A DNA stretch of 64,000 nt from Haliangium sp963772315 (GTDB lineage Bacteria > Myxococcota_A > Polyangia > Haliangiales > Haliangiaceae), in contig CAVYWJ010000004.1 of assembly GCA_963772315.1 (NCBI GenBank), forward strand, positions 2,604,001 to 2,668,000. Direction: 5' to 3'. Positions 40,116 through 59,916 of this stretch are shown here, in pieces. The number at the start of each line of letters is the position of its first letter. Position 1 is the first letter of the stretch. The notes under the pieces are model-generated. The model had not been told where the DNA came from, did no database searches, and saw nothing but the letters and a program-made list of their open reading frames with translations. A program made the translations under genes and the position numbers.

Positions 40116-40575
40116 TGAGGTGGAGACGCGCGCACTCAGCAGGAAGGGCCGTGAAGCGGGTGTGAAGGGTCGTGAAGAAGGTGTGGAGACGCGCGCAGTC
40201 AGGAGGGAAGGTCGTGAAGCGGATGTGGAGGGTCGTGAAGAAGGTGTGGAGACGCGCGCAGTCAGCAGGGAAGGTCGTGAAGCGGATGTGGAGGATCGTG
40301 AAGAGGGTGTGGAACGCGGTGACGAGGGTGTGGTGGATCGCGAAGCGGGTGTGGCGGATCGCGAAGAGGATGTAGAGGATCGCGAAACAGAAGTGGAGGG
40401 TCGTGAAGAGGATGTAGAGCGCGGTGACGAGGGTGTGGCGGATCGCGAAGCAGGTGCGGAGGGTTGTGAAGTGGGCGTGGAGATACGCGCAATCAGCAAG
40501 GAGGCTCGTGAAGCAGATGTGGAGCGTGGTGAAGCAGGTGTGGAGACGCGCGCAGTCAGCAGGGAGCGTCGTGAA
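40116..40575. repeat. 21-bp tandem repeats with a 63-bp higher-order period
   Basis: This ~460-base array fills the gap between Rpn copy 2 and treY. The unit is close to GGTCGTGAAGCGGATGTGGA(G), 21 bp, often grouped in 63-bp blocks that add CGCGCGCAGTCAGCAGGGAA. Frames stay open in all three plus-strand registers (heptads such as GREADVE, or Trp-rich VVKRMWR), so the 201-residue frame from GTG 40111 is not by itself evidence of a protein. The flanks (39969-40115 and 40576-40722) hold no gene I can support. Confidence 0.85.
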
Positions 40576-40722
40576 GCCGTCACGACGGAAGCCATGCGGA
40601 CCGACGGCTCGGACGATTTCCGTGGAGCTCGAGCTCCAGGCCAGGGGCGAGCACGAGCGCGCGCCCCGCGGCCGGATGATGGACGACGTGGCGGTCGCAG
40701 CCGCGACTGCAGCTGAGCAGCG

Positions 40723-43352
<2,630 letters not shown>

Positions 43353-43356
<4 letters not shown>

Positions 43357-45152
43357 ATTCGCTCCTCGCGGATCAGGGCGGCGGCCGGGGCCGTGAACGT
43401 GATCGTGTGGCCGTCGAGGTGCGGCGGATGCGGGGTATTGCTGTAGGCAGGATACTCGGTGTGCCAGACCAGCTTGTAGCCGGTGCCGAAACCGGTGCCG
43501 CGATCGGGCAAGGACAGGGACAGACCGCCCTGGAGCGCGACAATCAAGCGGTGCTGGCCGCGCTGCACGATCAGGCTGCCCTCGACCGGGCTGGTGGCGC
43601 TCACGTCACCGAGGAGCTCGCGGCGGTTGGCCAGGAGATCGCGATACATGGCCAGGATGCCGTGGTGCGGACGCTTCTCGATCTCCGCCCAGTCGAGCTT
43701 GCTGCGGTTGAACGTGGCCTGCGACTGGGGATCGGGCACCTCGCCGGTGAAGTCGGGAAAGGCCGCGAACTCGCGCTGCCGTCCCTCGCGGACCTTCTGG
43801 CCGAGCTCCTCGTTGTGGTCGGTGAAGTACTGGAAGGGCGCGCCGGCGGCCCACTCCTGACCCATGAACAGGAGCGGCAGCTCGGGCAGGTAGAGGAGCA
43901 GGGCAGAGAGCGCGCGATAGACGTCGAGGCCGATCTTGTGGTGCAGCCGGTCGCCCTGGGCGCGATTGCCGACCTGATCGTGGTTCTGGAGGCAGAACAC
44001 GAACTGCTCGAGGTGGGCCCAGTCGGGATCGCGCGGGCCCGCGTTCTCGGGATTCTTGACGTGGGGGCCGGCCGGATACCAGCCGCGCGTGATGGTCTCG
44101 GCCAGCGCCTCGGTGGTCGCGGGATAGCCGCGGTAGTAACCGTGATTGTCGCCGGCCACGATGCGACGGACGATGTGGTGGAAGTCGTCGGCCCAGACGC
44201 CGTCGAGGCCGCGCCCGCCTTCTTCGCGCGGGCGGATCAGGGGATCGAGGTGGCTCGGGTGATCTTCGGCCACGAGGTGGCGCGGGGGACCCGGGAGGGC
44301 GCGCGCGAGCTCGGCGAGGTCGGCCAGGAAGTGCGTGGGGCTGTCGTCGAGGAGGGCGTAGGTGGCGTCGAGGCGTAGGCCGTCGAAGTGGTACTCGCTC
44401 AGCCAGTGGAGCGCGTTGGCGAGCAGGAAGGCGCGCACGCCGTGGGCGTTCTCGCCGTCGAGGTTGATGGCCTGGCCCCAGGGGGTGTGATGCGCCGAGG
44501 TGAAGATCGGCTGGTACGCGGCGACGTACGCGCCGTCGGGACCGAGGTGGTTGTAGACGACATCGAGGAACACGGCCAGGCCGTACTGATGGGCTTCGTC
44601 GATGAGCCGGCGCAGATCCTCGGGGCGGCCATAGGCGCTGGACGGCGCCCACTGCGCCGCGGGGTCGTAGCCCCAGTTCCAGCGGCCGGGAAACTCGGCG
44701 AGCGGCATCAGCTCGATGGCGGTGATGCCGAGATTGCGCAGATAGGAGAGACGCTGTCGCACGCCGTCGAACGTGCCCTCGGGGCTGAAGGTGCCGACGT
44801 GGAGCTCGTAGAAGCTGAGGTCGCGGTGCTGGATGCCCTGCCAGCGTGCATCGCCCCAGGTGTACGCGCCCGGGGCCACGATCTGCGAGCGGCCGTGCAC
44901 GCCGTCGGGCTGGAAGCGGCTGGCCGGATCGGGCCAGAGATTGCCGCCGTCAACGCGATAGCCGTACAGGCTGCCAGGCACGGCCGAGGCGACCAGGGCT
45001 TCGAAGTAGCCATCCTCCGTGGGGGTCATGGGGTGCGCTTGATCGTCACACACGAGCTCGATCTGGCGAGCGGCCGGCGCCCAGACGCGAAAGCGCGTGC
45101 CGTCCTGCTCCACGATGGCACCGAGGCGGGGGAGGTCTCGTGAACTTGGCAT
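43353..45152 (-). CDS. treZ: maltooligosyltrehalose trehalohydrolase TreZ
   Basis: TreZ cleaves trehalose from the product of TreY. The 599-residue protein has an N-terminal CBM48/E-set domain (GTRFRVWAPAARQIELV), then a GH13 barrel: FYELHVGTFSPEGTFDG, VFLDVVYNHLGPDG, FDGLRLDATYALLDD (nucleophile Asp), HLVAEDHPSH (acid/base Glu), and FCLQNHDQVGNRAQGDRL (transition-state Asp). GQEWAAGAPFQYFTDH is typical of the TreZ subgroup. It is the first gene of the treZ-treY pair. TreYZ produce trehalose from alpha-1,4-glucan in the cytoplasm. Confidence 0.95.
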
Positions 45153-45215
45153 AGGCGTAGATTTGCATGCCTGGACGGCGTGCGCACTGCGTGGGCTGCA
45201 CGCGATGCGATCGAC

Positions 45216-46652
45216 TCAAAGATCGAGGCCGAGCGCGAACACGCTGCGCTGGGCGCGCGTGGTGATGGTGCGCCCCTCGATCTCGACCGTGCCCTCGAAG
45301 CTGCCGGTCATCATCAGGATGTCGGCACGGGCCGCGAGCGCGGTCAGCTGGTCGTGGCCGGGGCCGCCGACACGCCGGGCCAGGATGAGCGCGCCGGCCT
45401 CGCCATCGAGCTCGACGGCAAAGGCGTCGGAGGCACCCGCGCTCACGAGCTCGCTCTGGCCGACGGCGAGGCGATCCTCGAACGTGCCGCCGAGGATCAC
45501 GCCGCGGCTGGTCACGGCCAGGGCACGCGCATGATCGATGCCCGGGCCGCCGAGCCGGAGCAGCCAGCGCGGGGTGCCTTGATCGTCGAGGCGTCCGAGG
45601 AAGACGTCGCTCTGGCCGTGGGCGTCGAGCGCATGCTCGCCGAGTTGCAGGCTGCCGCGGAAGTGGCCGGCGAGGTAGAGCGCGCCGTCGGGGCTGGCAG
45701 CCAGGGCCTGGGGCATGGTCTCGGGGCCGAGCAGTCGCAGCCACGTGGGCGCGCCGTCACCGGTGAGCGAGAGCGCGAAGGCGCTCGGGTCCGAGACCAG
45801 GTGCTCGCCGACGTTGACGTTGCCGTCGAAGTTGCCGGCCACGACCAGGCGCTCGGACCATGCGGTGAGCGCCTGCGCGGTGTCGGCACCCGGTCCGCCC
45901 AGCCGAAGGGCCCAGCGGGGCGTGCCCTGGGCGTCGAAGCGGGCCACGAACACATCGGTGGAGCCGGCGCTGGTGAGGGAGCGATCGCCCACGCGGAGCG
46001 TGCCGGCAAAGGTGCCGGCCACGGCAATGCCGCCGTCGGCGGTCAAGGCCATGGCCGAGATGCGCGCGTAGCGGCTGCCGGGGAAGATGTGGCGCCAGGC
46101 AATCTGACCGTCGGGATGGAGGACGACCAGCACGGCGTCGATGCGTGCGGTGTCGATGGATGCCGGGGGCGCCGGGGCGCTGTCCGCGATCTGCTGGGGA
46201 GTGATCTCGGCGAGCCCGGCGGGTGGTGCCAGCTGCAGGCCGAGGACGATGCGTCCATCATCCGCCACCGCGCAGGAGGCGCGATCCGGGCCCGGTCCGC
46301 CGATGCGCTGGCGCCAGATCACGCTGCCGCGGGCATCGAGCCGGGCCACGAAGACATCACTGTCGCCCGCGCTGGCGAGCGCGGAAGTCTGTCCGGGCGA
46401 TCCGGGTGGAGAGCCGATCTCCAGCTCACCCTCGAACGAGCCAGCGACGATCACATCCTGACCGTGGGCAGCAATGGCTGCGCCCTCGGCAGGCTGACTG
46501 CTGGACATGACAAGCGACCAGCGATGGCCCATGCCGGCCAGTCGGGGAAGACTGGAGCCGGAGACGAAATCCGGGACCGGGCGGCTCGCGCATCCTGCGA
46601 TGCAGGCGAGCACGAGCGCTGCTGGAGTCCAGCGTGGGCTGGGACGGCTCAG
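45216..46652 (-). CDS. lipoprotein with SBBP-type beta-propeller repeats
   Basis: About 478 residues. The signal peptide (AALVLACIAGC) ends in a lipobox, so the protein is exported. The rest is six to eight degenerate ~50-residue repeats of the form VFVARLDAQGTPRWALRLGG, followed by ADTAQALTAWSERLVVAGNFDGNV. This is the SBBP/beta-propeller repeat pattern common in Myxococcota lipoproteins. No catalytic site is visible; binding or surface display is likely. The start is unclear. No ATG, GTG or TTG lies between the rpmB stop and the signal peptide. A CTG at 46652 overlaps the rpmB stop (CTGA) and has AGAAGG nearby. The ORF reading further upstream runs through rpmB out of frame and is not credible. 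Confidence 0.7.
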   Translation of the reverse strand: MSRPSPRWTPAALVLACIAGCASRPVPDFVSGSSLPRLAGMGHRWSLVMSSSQPAEGAAIAAHGQDVIVAGSFEGELEIGSPPGSPGQTSALASAGDSDVFVARLDARGSVIWRQRIGGPGPDRASCAVADDGRIVLGLQLAPPAGLAEITPQQIADSAPAPPASIDTARIDAVLVVLHPDGQIAWRHIFPGSRYARISAMALTADGGIAVAGTFAGTLRVGDRSLTSAGSTDVFVARFDAQGTPRWALRLGGPGADTAQALTAWSERLVVAGNFDGNVNVGEHLVSDPSAFALSLTGDGAPTWLRLLGPETMPQALAASPDGALYLAGHFRGSLQLGEHALDAHGQSDVFLGRLDDQGTPRWLLRLGGPGIDHARALAVTSRGVILGGTFEDRLAVGQSELVSAGASDAFAVELDGEAGALILARRVGGPGHDQLTALAARADILMMTGSFEGTVEIEGRTITTRAQRSVFALGLDL

Positions 46653-46885
46653 ACCTTCTGGCCGCGAGCGCGCATTTCCTTGATGATGGTCGCGAGTCCG
46701 CGCTTGTCGATGATCCTCATGCCGTGCGTGCTCACGCGCAGCGTGACCCATCGATTCTCCTCGACTATCCAGTAGCGCTTGGTCTGCAGGTTGACCTCGA
46801 AGCGCCGCTTGGACTTGTGGTTCGAGTGGCTGACTCGATGACCAACGATGGCTTTCTTTCCAGTTACTTGGCAAACGCGGGACAT
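46649..46885 (-). CDS. rpmB: 50S ribosomal protein L28
   Basis: This 78-residue protein is bL28: it starts MSRVCQVTGKKAIVGHRVSH, then SNHKSKRRFEVNLQTKRYW, VTLRVSTHGMRIIDKRG. It stabilises the large ribosomal subunit. The N-terminal CQVTGK motif is normal. ATG 46885 is used because the longer frame adds residues foreign to the family. It lies 96 bases after rpmG on the same strand, a common arrangement, and its stop touches the SBBP lipoprotein. Confidence 0.95.
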   Translation of the reverse strand: MSRVCQVTGKKAIVGHRVSHSNHKSKRRFEVNLQTKRYWIVEENRWVTLRVSTHGMRIIDKRGLATIIKEMRARGQKV

Positions 46886-46981
46886 GATGGGCTCGCTCGA
46901 TGATGCAGTAGGGATCTGACTGGTATCAGGCTGGTATCTGGGCACTTCGCAGCGACTAAAGGCTGCGCGTCTCGGCGCCGA

Positions 46982-47155
46982 TCAGATCTTGGACTCTTTG
47001 AACTCGACGTGCTTGCGGACGACCGGATCGTACTTCCTGAAGGTGAGCTTGTCCGGGGTGCGCTTACGGCTCTTGTCCGTGGTGTAGAAGTAGCCGGTGC
47101 CAGCCGTGGACACCAGTCGAATCAGCTCTCGTCCTGATTTGGATTTCTTCGCCAT
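46982..47155 (-). CDS. rpmG: 50S ribosomal protein L33
   Basis: This 57-residue bL33 begins MAKKSKSGRELIRLVSTAGT and ends KYDPVVRKHVEFKESKI. It has no CxxC pairs, so it is the zinc-independent type. It sits in the large subunit near the E site. The AGCGAGGATCGCC leader gives a weak ribosome site before ATG 47155. It is followed by rpmB. The PP2C gene ends 98 bases upstream, and a promoter in that gap was not clearly seen. Confidence 0.95.
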   Translation of the reverse strand: MAKKSKSGRELIRLVSTAGTGYFYTTDKSRKRTPDKLTFRKYDPVVRKHVEFKESKI

Positions 47156-47253
47156 GGCGATCCTCGCTCGATGGGATATGCCGCAGTGCCGAACGACCAA
47201 TAGACGCCGGACCGCTGCGAGCGCGCGGAATATGGCACACGAGTCCGGCGCCT

Positions 47254-49126
<1,873 letters not shown>

Positions 49127-49355
49127 CCGAGTTTGCGGAGTGCCCGGCGGGATGGCCGGGGAAGAGGAGTGAGCTTGCTCCGGGACTGTATACCAATCCG
49201 CGGTGTCTTTGATCACGGCGAAGGTGCGATTCCCACCACGGCCGGCATATGGGCCGTTGTCTCGTTCCGGGAAGGAACCGCATAGTAGGGAGGTACCTCT
49301 CCGGTCAAGCCGGAGCTTGACGGTGGTTCGGGCGAGCAGTACGTCTGGCATTCTC

Positions 49356-54011
<4,656 letters not shown>

Positions 54012-54012
<1 letters not shown>

Positions 54013-55115
54013 TGCGCAAGCTGGAGCTGCCTGGGAACGCGTCGCCCAGGGAATGGGGGCGGATCCACGGCGAGAGCTTTCGCGGTCAGATCCAGTCGCT
54101 GGCCGAGATCCGCATCTACTTGACCATGCGCCTGGGCAAGTTCCCGGATGCAGCCACGGTGCTGCGCGTGGCCGAGGCGCATCTGCCGGTGCTGGAGCGC
54201 TACGATCGCGATCTCTACGACGAGCTGTGCGGCATCGCCGAGGGCGCGGACGTGAGCCCGGCCCGGATCGTGGTGCTCAATCACTACACCGATCTCCGCG
54301 ATCTCGATCCCGATGTCGTGCTGACGGGAGCCGACGATCCGGGCGGCTGCAGCATCCTGTGGGCGCAGACGTCCTCCGGGCCGATCCTGGCCCAGACATG
54401 GGACATGCATGCCACGGCCATCCCGTACGTGATGATGCTGTATGTGCCCGAGCGTCATGGTCAGCCCGCGACCTGGCTGTTCTCGCTCACGGGGTGTCTC
54501 GGGATGACCGGGCTCAACCGCCACGGGCTGGGCATGGCCATCAACAATCTCTTCAGCACCGATGCTCAGGTCGGCGTGGTGTGGCCGGCCCTGGTCCGGC
54601 GCTGCCTGCGCGAGCGTGATGCGGCGAGCGCGCGCGACATCGTCATGCAGAGCCCGATCGGCTCGGGCCATCATTATCTGGTCGCCGATACGCAGTCGGC
54701 ATGGGGCATCGAGACCTCGGGCACGGTGAAGGACCTCGTGCTCGATGCCAGCGAGACTGTAGCGCGTGGCCCGGAGGCTGCGACGTACATCCATACCAAT
54801 CACTGCCTGAGCAAGACCGTGGATGCCAGGAGCCGTGTGCCTGCGACCAGCACCACGTACGACCGCTACGAGCGGCTCGCGGCCAGCATTGCCGGCCGTC
54901 CCGTGGTAGATGTCCCGGACGTCTGGCAGCGCCTCGGCTCGCAGGATGGGTATCCGCGCAGCGTGTGCACCAACATGGCGACCCCCGAGAATCCTCACGG
55001 CGCCGCCACGTGCGGCGCCATTGCCATGGAGCTCGCGCAGCGGCGCACATGGGCCCAGAGCGGCTTCATCCACAACGTAGACCCTCAGCGCTTCGACTTC
55101 CCGGAGGCAGCATGA
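54012..55115 (+). CDS. C45 family N-terminal-nucleophile amidohydrolase / acyltransferase
   Basis: This 367-residue protein resembles acyl-CoA:6-aminopenicillanate acyltransferase (peptidase C45) and related N-acyl amidohydrolases. Near residue 115 it has DDPGGCSILWAQ, where the Cys would become the nucleophile after self-cleavage (G|C). Family pieces are GRIHGESFRGQIQSLAE, DELCGIAEGADVSPARIVVL, GPILAQTWDMHATA, LTGCLGMTGLNRHGLGMAIN, YLVADTQSAWGIETSG, YIHTNHCLS and MATPENPHGAATCGAIAMEL. The ATG overlaps the previous stop (TGATG), and its own stop overlaps the next ATG. It could deacylate an N-acyl amino acid made by the fused protein; this is inference from context. Confidence 0.8.
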
Positions 55116-56409
55116 CCGCGTATCCCTTCTTTTTCACCTGGACGGATCAGCGCCGTGCCTCGCCCGTGCCGCTGGTCGGCGGCCGCGGTGCCTACTTCGA
55201 GACCGAAGATGGCGGCAAGTGGCTCGATCTGGCCAGCTTCAGCTATCAAGCCAACCTCGGCCACGGGCACCCGCGCATGGTCGCGGCGATTCGCGATCAG
55301 GCCGAGCGCCTGTGCCTGAGCATGCCGGATGCCGTGTTCCCGGCCAAGATCGAGCTTGCCGAGCGGTTGCTCGAGCTGGCGCCCGAGGGCTTCTCGCGCG
55401 TGTTCTTCACGCTCGGCGGGGCCGAGGCCATCGAGAATGCGATCAAGATCGCGCGCCTGGTGACCAAGCGCTTCAAGCTGGTCAGCCGTTATCGCTCGTA
55501 TCACGGCGCTACTATGGGCGCGCTCACGCTGTCGGGGGACTGGCGCCGGACGATGCTCGAGCCTGGCTTGCCCGGCGTCGTGCACGCGCTCGATTGCTAC
55601 TGCGACCGGTGTCCGTTCGGCAAGACCGTGGATAGCTGCCAGCGCGAGTGCGCGCGCCACATCGGCGACATCCTGACCCTGGAAGGGCCGGGCAGCGTGG
55701 CGGCCGTGGTTCTGGAGTCCGTGGTCGGGGCCAACGGCGTGCTGGTGCCACCACCCGAGTACTGGCCCATGGTGCGCGAGGCGTGCGACCGCCACGGCAC
55801 GCTGCTCATCGCCGACGAGGTGCTCACGGGTTTCGGCCGCACCGGGCGTTGCTTCGCGTTCGAGCACTTCGACGTGGTCCCGGATATGATCTGCGTGGCC
55901 AAGGGCCTCACGGGCGGCTACGCGCCGCTCGGCGCGGTGCTGGTGCACGATCGCATCGCGTCGCACTTCGACGAGCACGTGCTCGCGTGCGGCCTCACGA
56001 ACTACGCGCACCCGCTGGGCTGCGCGGCCGGTGTGGAGGCGCTGCGCATCTACGAGGACGAACAGCTGTTCGAGCGCGCGGCAGCGCTGGGCCCGGTGCT
56101 CCTCGAAGCCATGCGTACCGAGGTTGCCAGGGCTACCCGGGGCGCGGGCGTGACGATGCTGCTGCGCGGGCTCGGGCTCCTGGCGGCGCTCGAGCTCGAC
56201 ATGCCCAAGCCTGCATGGAGCGCGCTGACCGAGGAGCTGCACCGGCGCCGCTTGTTCGTACACATGTACCCGAGCCGGGGCACGGTGGTGTTCGCCCCGC
56301 CGCTCTGTATCGAAGAATCAACCCTGCGACAGGGCATCGCGCTCTTTGGCGAAGCCCTGGCCGCAGCGCTCGTCACCGGCACTGCTGCGGTGACCGGGAG
56401 GAGCCAGTC

Positions 56410-56413
<4 letters not shown>
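55112..56413 (+). CDS. class III PLP-dependent aminotransferase (omega-aminotransferase)
   Basis: This intact 433-residue enzyme has the class III motifs: WLDLASFSYQANLGHGHP, FFTLGGAEAIENAIKIAR, RYRSYHGATMGALTLSGD, LLIADEVLTGFGRTGR (PLP Asp), and DMICVAKGLTGGYAPLGA with the Schiff-base lysine. A Cys-rich segment (CYCDRCPFGKTVDSCQREC, ~155-173) is typical of taurine-pyruvate or beta-alanine/putrescine-like subgroups. It is the third gene in the coupled operon (overlaps both neighbours by four bases). A plausible task is the alpha- or second amino group of the same substrate as the fused protein, but the substrate is not determined. Confidence 0.85.
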
Positions 56414-57175
<762 letters not shown>

Positions 57176-57186
<11 letters not shown>

Positions 57187-57802
57187 TCGCGAACAGATCG
57201 CAGAGCGCGCGGCCAGGGAGATTGCGCCCGGCTCCATCGTCAATCTAGGCATCGGCTTGCCTACCCTGGTCGCCGATTACCTGCCGGCAAGCCACGGGGT
57301 GTGGCTGCAGAGCGAGAACGGCCTCCTCGGCATGGGCCCGTATCCGTTCGAAGGCGATGAGGATCCGCAGCTCATCAATGCCGGCAAGGAGACGGTCACG
57401 GTGGTCGCCGGCGGCTCGTGCTTCGACTCTGCGCTGTCGTTCACGATGATCCGGGGCGGCCACGTCGACCTGGCCCTGCTCGGTGCCATGCAGGTCTCGG
57501 CGCGAGGCGACCTCGCCAACTGGGCTGTGCCGGGCGGCAAGACCATGGGCATTGGCGGCGCCATGGATCTGGCCTCGGGGTGCCGCCGCATCGTCGTGCT
57601 CACCACGCACCTCACCCGCGAGGGAGAGCCCAAGCTGGTCAGCGAATGCACCTACCCGCTCACGGCCCTGGGCGTCGTGAACCGGGTGATCTCCGATCTC
57701 GGAATCCTCGACATCACGGACCGCGGCTTCGTCCTGGTCGAGTGCGCGCCCGACGTGACCCCCGAACAGATCCGGTCGGCCACGGGCGCGCCCGTGCTCT
57801 AG
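57176..57802 (+). CDS. 3-oxoacid CoA-transferase subunit B
   Basis: This 208-residue beta subunit carries the catalytic glutamate in WLQSENGLLGMGPYPFEGDED (SENG motif). Other matches are IAERAAREIAPGSIVNLGIG, LPTLVADYLP, GGHVDLALLGAMQVS, NWAVPGGKTMGIGGAMDLAS and CTYPLTALGVVNRVISDLG. A strong ribosome site (GGAAGGAGG) lies before ATG 57176. Subunits A and B are coupled and make a heterotetramer that moves CoA between succinyl- or acetyl-CoA and an oxo or amino acid. End of the operon; a convergent sigma gene ends 27 bases away. Confidence 0.9.
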
Positions 57803-57828
57803 CGCTGCGCAGAACGCTTGGCGCGAGA

Positions 57829-59209
57829 CTAGATCATTCGCTCGAGAGCGCGCCGCAGCTTGCTCAGAGCCGCGTTCTGGATCTGCCGGATCCGCTCGCG
57901 AGAGAGGTCGTACTGATCGCCTATCTCGCGGAACGTCCGCTCCTCGTCGTCGGACAGGCCGAAGCGCTGGCGCAGAACATCGGCCTCGATGGGGGTGAGA
58001 TCCTCCAGCAGCTCCTCGACACGAGCCGTGAGCGTCCGCGTGGTCAGATCTTCGACCGGCGAGCTGTCTTCCGACACTGGATCCGCCAGCATGTCGCCGA
58101 AGGCGCGATCGTCGTCGTCGTACAGCGGGCGGTCCAGAGACATGGGCTGGCCCATCAGATAACGGTGCATCTGATTGAGCTTGGCCAGGGGCACCTGTGC
58201 CGCTTTGGCGAGCTGCACCGGGGGTCGGCTCGCGGCCTAGCTCGCCGATGAGCTGCGCCTGCACCTTGGCGAGCTGCTGCTGCGCCTCGAGCATGTGCAC
58301 CGGGATGCGCACGGCGCGTGACTTGTCAGCGAGCGCGCGTCCGATGGCGTGGCGAATCCACCAGCATGCGTAGGTCGAGAAGCGCAGGCCGCGGCGATAG
58401 TCGAAGCGACTTACGGCGTGCATGAGACCCAGGTTGCCTTCCTGGATGAGATCGGCGAGCGGCATGCCGCCCCGATCGTAGCGGCGAGCCATGGTCACTA
58501 CGAGCCGCAGGTTGGCGTGCACGAACTCGTTGCGCAGGCGCGCCGCCCGCTCGAACGACTCCTTGACCGCGGCCAGATACTGCTCGTACGTGCGGGCCTT
58601 GGTCGAGAACGGAATCTTGGCCCGTGGGTCCATGTGCGTGTCGGAAGGCTGGTTGCCAGGAACGGCACGCAAGTGCTCAAGCTCGGCCAAGATGACTTCT
58701 GCGTGCGTGCGATCGAGATCCAGAGCGCGGACTTTGATCGCAGCCGTGCGGGCCGCGCGCTGCAGCTTCTCGCGATTGGCGCGGGTCCGGGTCTTCTTGG
58801 CCAGCGCTGCAGTGCGGCGCACGGCCCGGAAATCCTTCAGCGAGTTGTCGAAACGCGCCTCGAGCCGCCCGAGCACGTAATCCGTGGTCGGGGGGTAGGA
58901 GAGCAGCCGTTCCCAGGTGAGGACTTCCTCCTCTTCGATACGGCGGGCAATCTCGCGCTCCTGCTCTGGCTCGAGCAGATCGTGTTCACTCAAGTCACGG
59001 AAATAGCTGGCCAGATAATCTTCGGGAGAGGGTTCCGACGCAGTCGGAGAACGTCCCGCACCCGCTCGGGTCGGGCGTATCCGCGCTGGCCGTACCTGCG
59101 AAGGAGCCACTGCGTTGTCGTCCAAACTGCGGCGCTGGGTGAGATTGTGGAGCGTAGTTTCCATTCCGGTATGCGTCTCTCTTGCTGGCGAACGGTACTC
59201 AGTCAACAT
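57829..59209 (-). CDS. RpoD-like sigma-70 factor (one frameshift)
   Basis: This is a ~459-residue sigma-70 family factor once one base is removed from the G5 run at 58220-58224. N-terminal part: EDYLASYFRDLSEHDLLEP (region 1.2), a ~110-residue non-conserved region, NEFVHANLRLVVTMARRYD, LADLIQEGNLGLMHAVSRFD, RGLRFSTYACWWIRHAIGR (region 2), then GELGREPTP. The break follows, then VQLAKAAQVPLAKLNQMHRY (region 3), TPIEADVLRQRFGL and FREIGDQYDLSRERIRQIQN (region 4.2 helix-turn-helix). It lacks the long region 1.1, so it is an RpoS/SigB-like alternative group 2 factor. Start at ATG 59209 or 59164 is undecided. Confidence 0.85.
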
Positions 59210-59261
59210 CACTCTGGATGCCTGCCAGTACCTGCCGCGAGCACAAAAACCGCCAAATTAC

Positions 59262-59290
59262 ACTGTACTTTTGTGAGATAGAAGGGACAA
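59262..59290 (-). promoter_or_regulatory. possible sigma-70 promoter of the sigma gene
   Basis: On the minus strand TTGTCC (59290-59285) and TACAGT (59267-59262) are 17 bases apart, each matching the consensus at four of six positions. The start point would be near 59255, about 45 bases before ATG 59209. It is a weak call. Confidence 0.3.
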
Positions 59291-59299
59291 CGAGTAAGG

Positions 59300-59330
59300 T
59301 AGACAGGGTGCGATGGCGTGCTAATGTAAT
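59300..59330 (+). promoter_or_regulatory. possible promoter of the structured RNA
   Basis: TAGACA (59300-59305, 5/6) and TGTAAT (59325-59330, 5/6) flank 19 bases on the plus strand, a long but tolerated spacing. Transcription would start about 59337, exactly where the first long hairpin of the candidate RNA begins. The region is AT-rich compared with all neighbours. Confidence 0.35.
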
Positions 59331-59336
59331 CAGTGA

Positions 59337-59640
59337 TACTTCGCTTACAAGAGGTGAGCGGTTGGGTTCATATGCTTGTAAGGCGAAGCCTGCATCCGTC
59401 CAGCGACAAGCGCTGTTTCTTGTCTAAGCAGGCTCTGTGCCAAGGGCAGAGCACGGGCGTGCTAGAGCCACGTAGCCGAGCGTCGCTATTACCCTCTCAA
59501 TGCCCGAGACGATGCCTAAAGGCGTCGTGGCTTGCTGCCTGGGGACAGGCGCGGCGACGGGTGGAGACGAGGTTCTGGCGTACTGACGAGCTACCGGCGG
59601 CCGCTAACTGCGCTGAGCTGATCTGGCCCTGTGTGTCACT
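59337..59640 (+). ncRNA. candidate structured non-coding RNA of unknown class
   Basis: This 300-base stretch has no credible protein, but at least five clear hairpins. H1 is 59339-59388 (CTTCGCTTACAAG pairs with CTTGTAAGGCGAAG, one bulge, 13 bp). H2 is 59387-59434 (AGCCTGC/GCAGGCT) enclosing CAGCG-ACAAG-CGCTG (59401-59415). H3 is 59432-59452. H5 is 59509-59528 (ACGATGCC-TAAA-GGCGTCGT). H6 is 59537-59550 (GCCTG-GGGA-CAGGC), a GNRA-type tetraloop only on the plus strand. The order, density and tetraloop suggest one plus-strand RNA. It has no tmRNA, SRP or RNase P signatures that I recognise. The rest of the gap (59641-59916) shows nothing further. Confidence 0.5.
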
Positions 59641-59916
59641 TTGACTCGCCATAGCCCCAGAGGGATGCTCGGCAAGGGTCGGACGCCAGGCCAAACTTAC
59701 CCCAGGCGCGTCGGGAGGCAAGCCGGCGGCGAGGAGATCGCCAGAAGTCGCATGAGCGCACGCGGCGGCGGGCAGAGCAATCGCGCAGCTGACGAGCGGC
59801 GGTTGGGGGAGGGGGATGGTCCGAAACCGAGATGGCCCGATTCAAGTCAGGCTCGCCACAGGGCTCGCGACTCGGCTATTCAAGGCCGAAAGCATCGTCT
59901 CTCTCCGGAGTCCTGC

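Noticed and set aside
40111..40716. 201-residue Glu/Arg-rich protein
   Set aside because: All three frames are open across a 21-bp array, start would be GTG without a ribosome site; no independent support.
59333..59644. 103-residue frame in the structured gap
   Set aside because: No ribosome site, composition unlike a protein, and it coincides with perfect hairpins.
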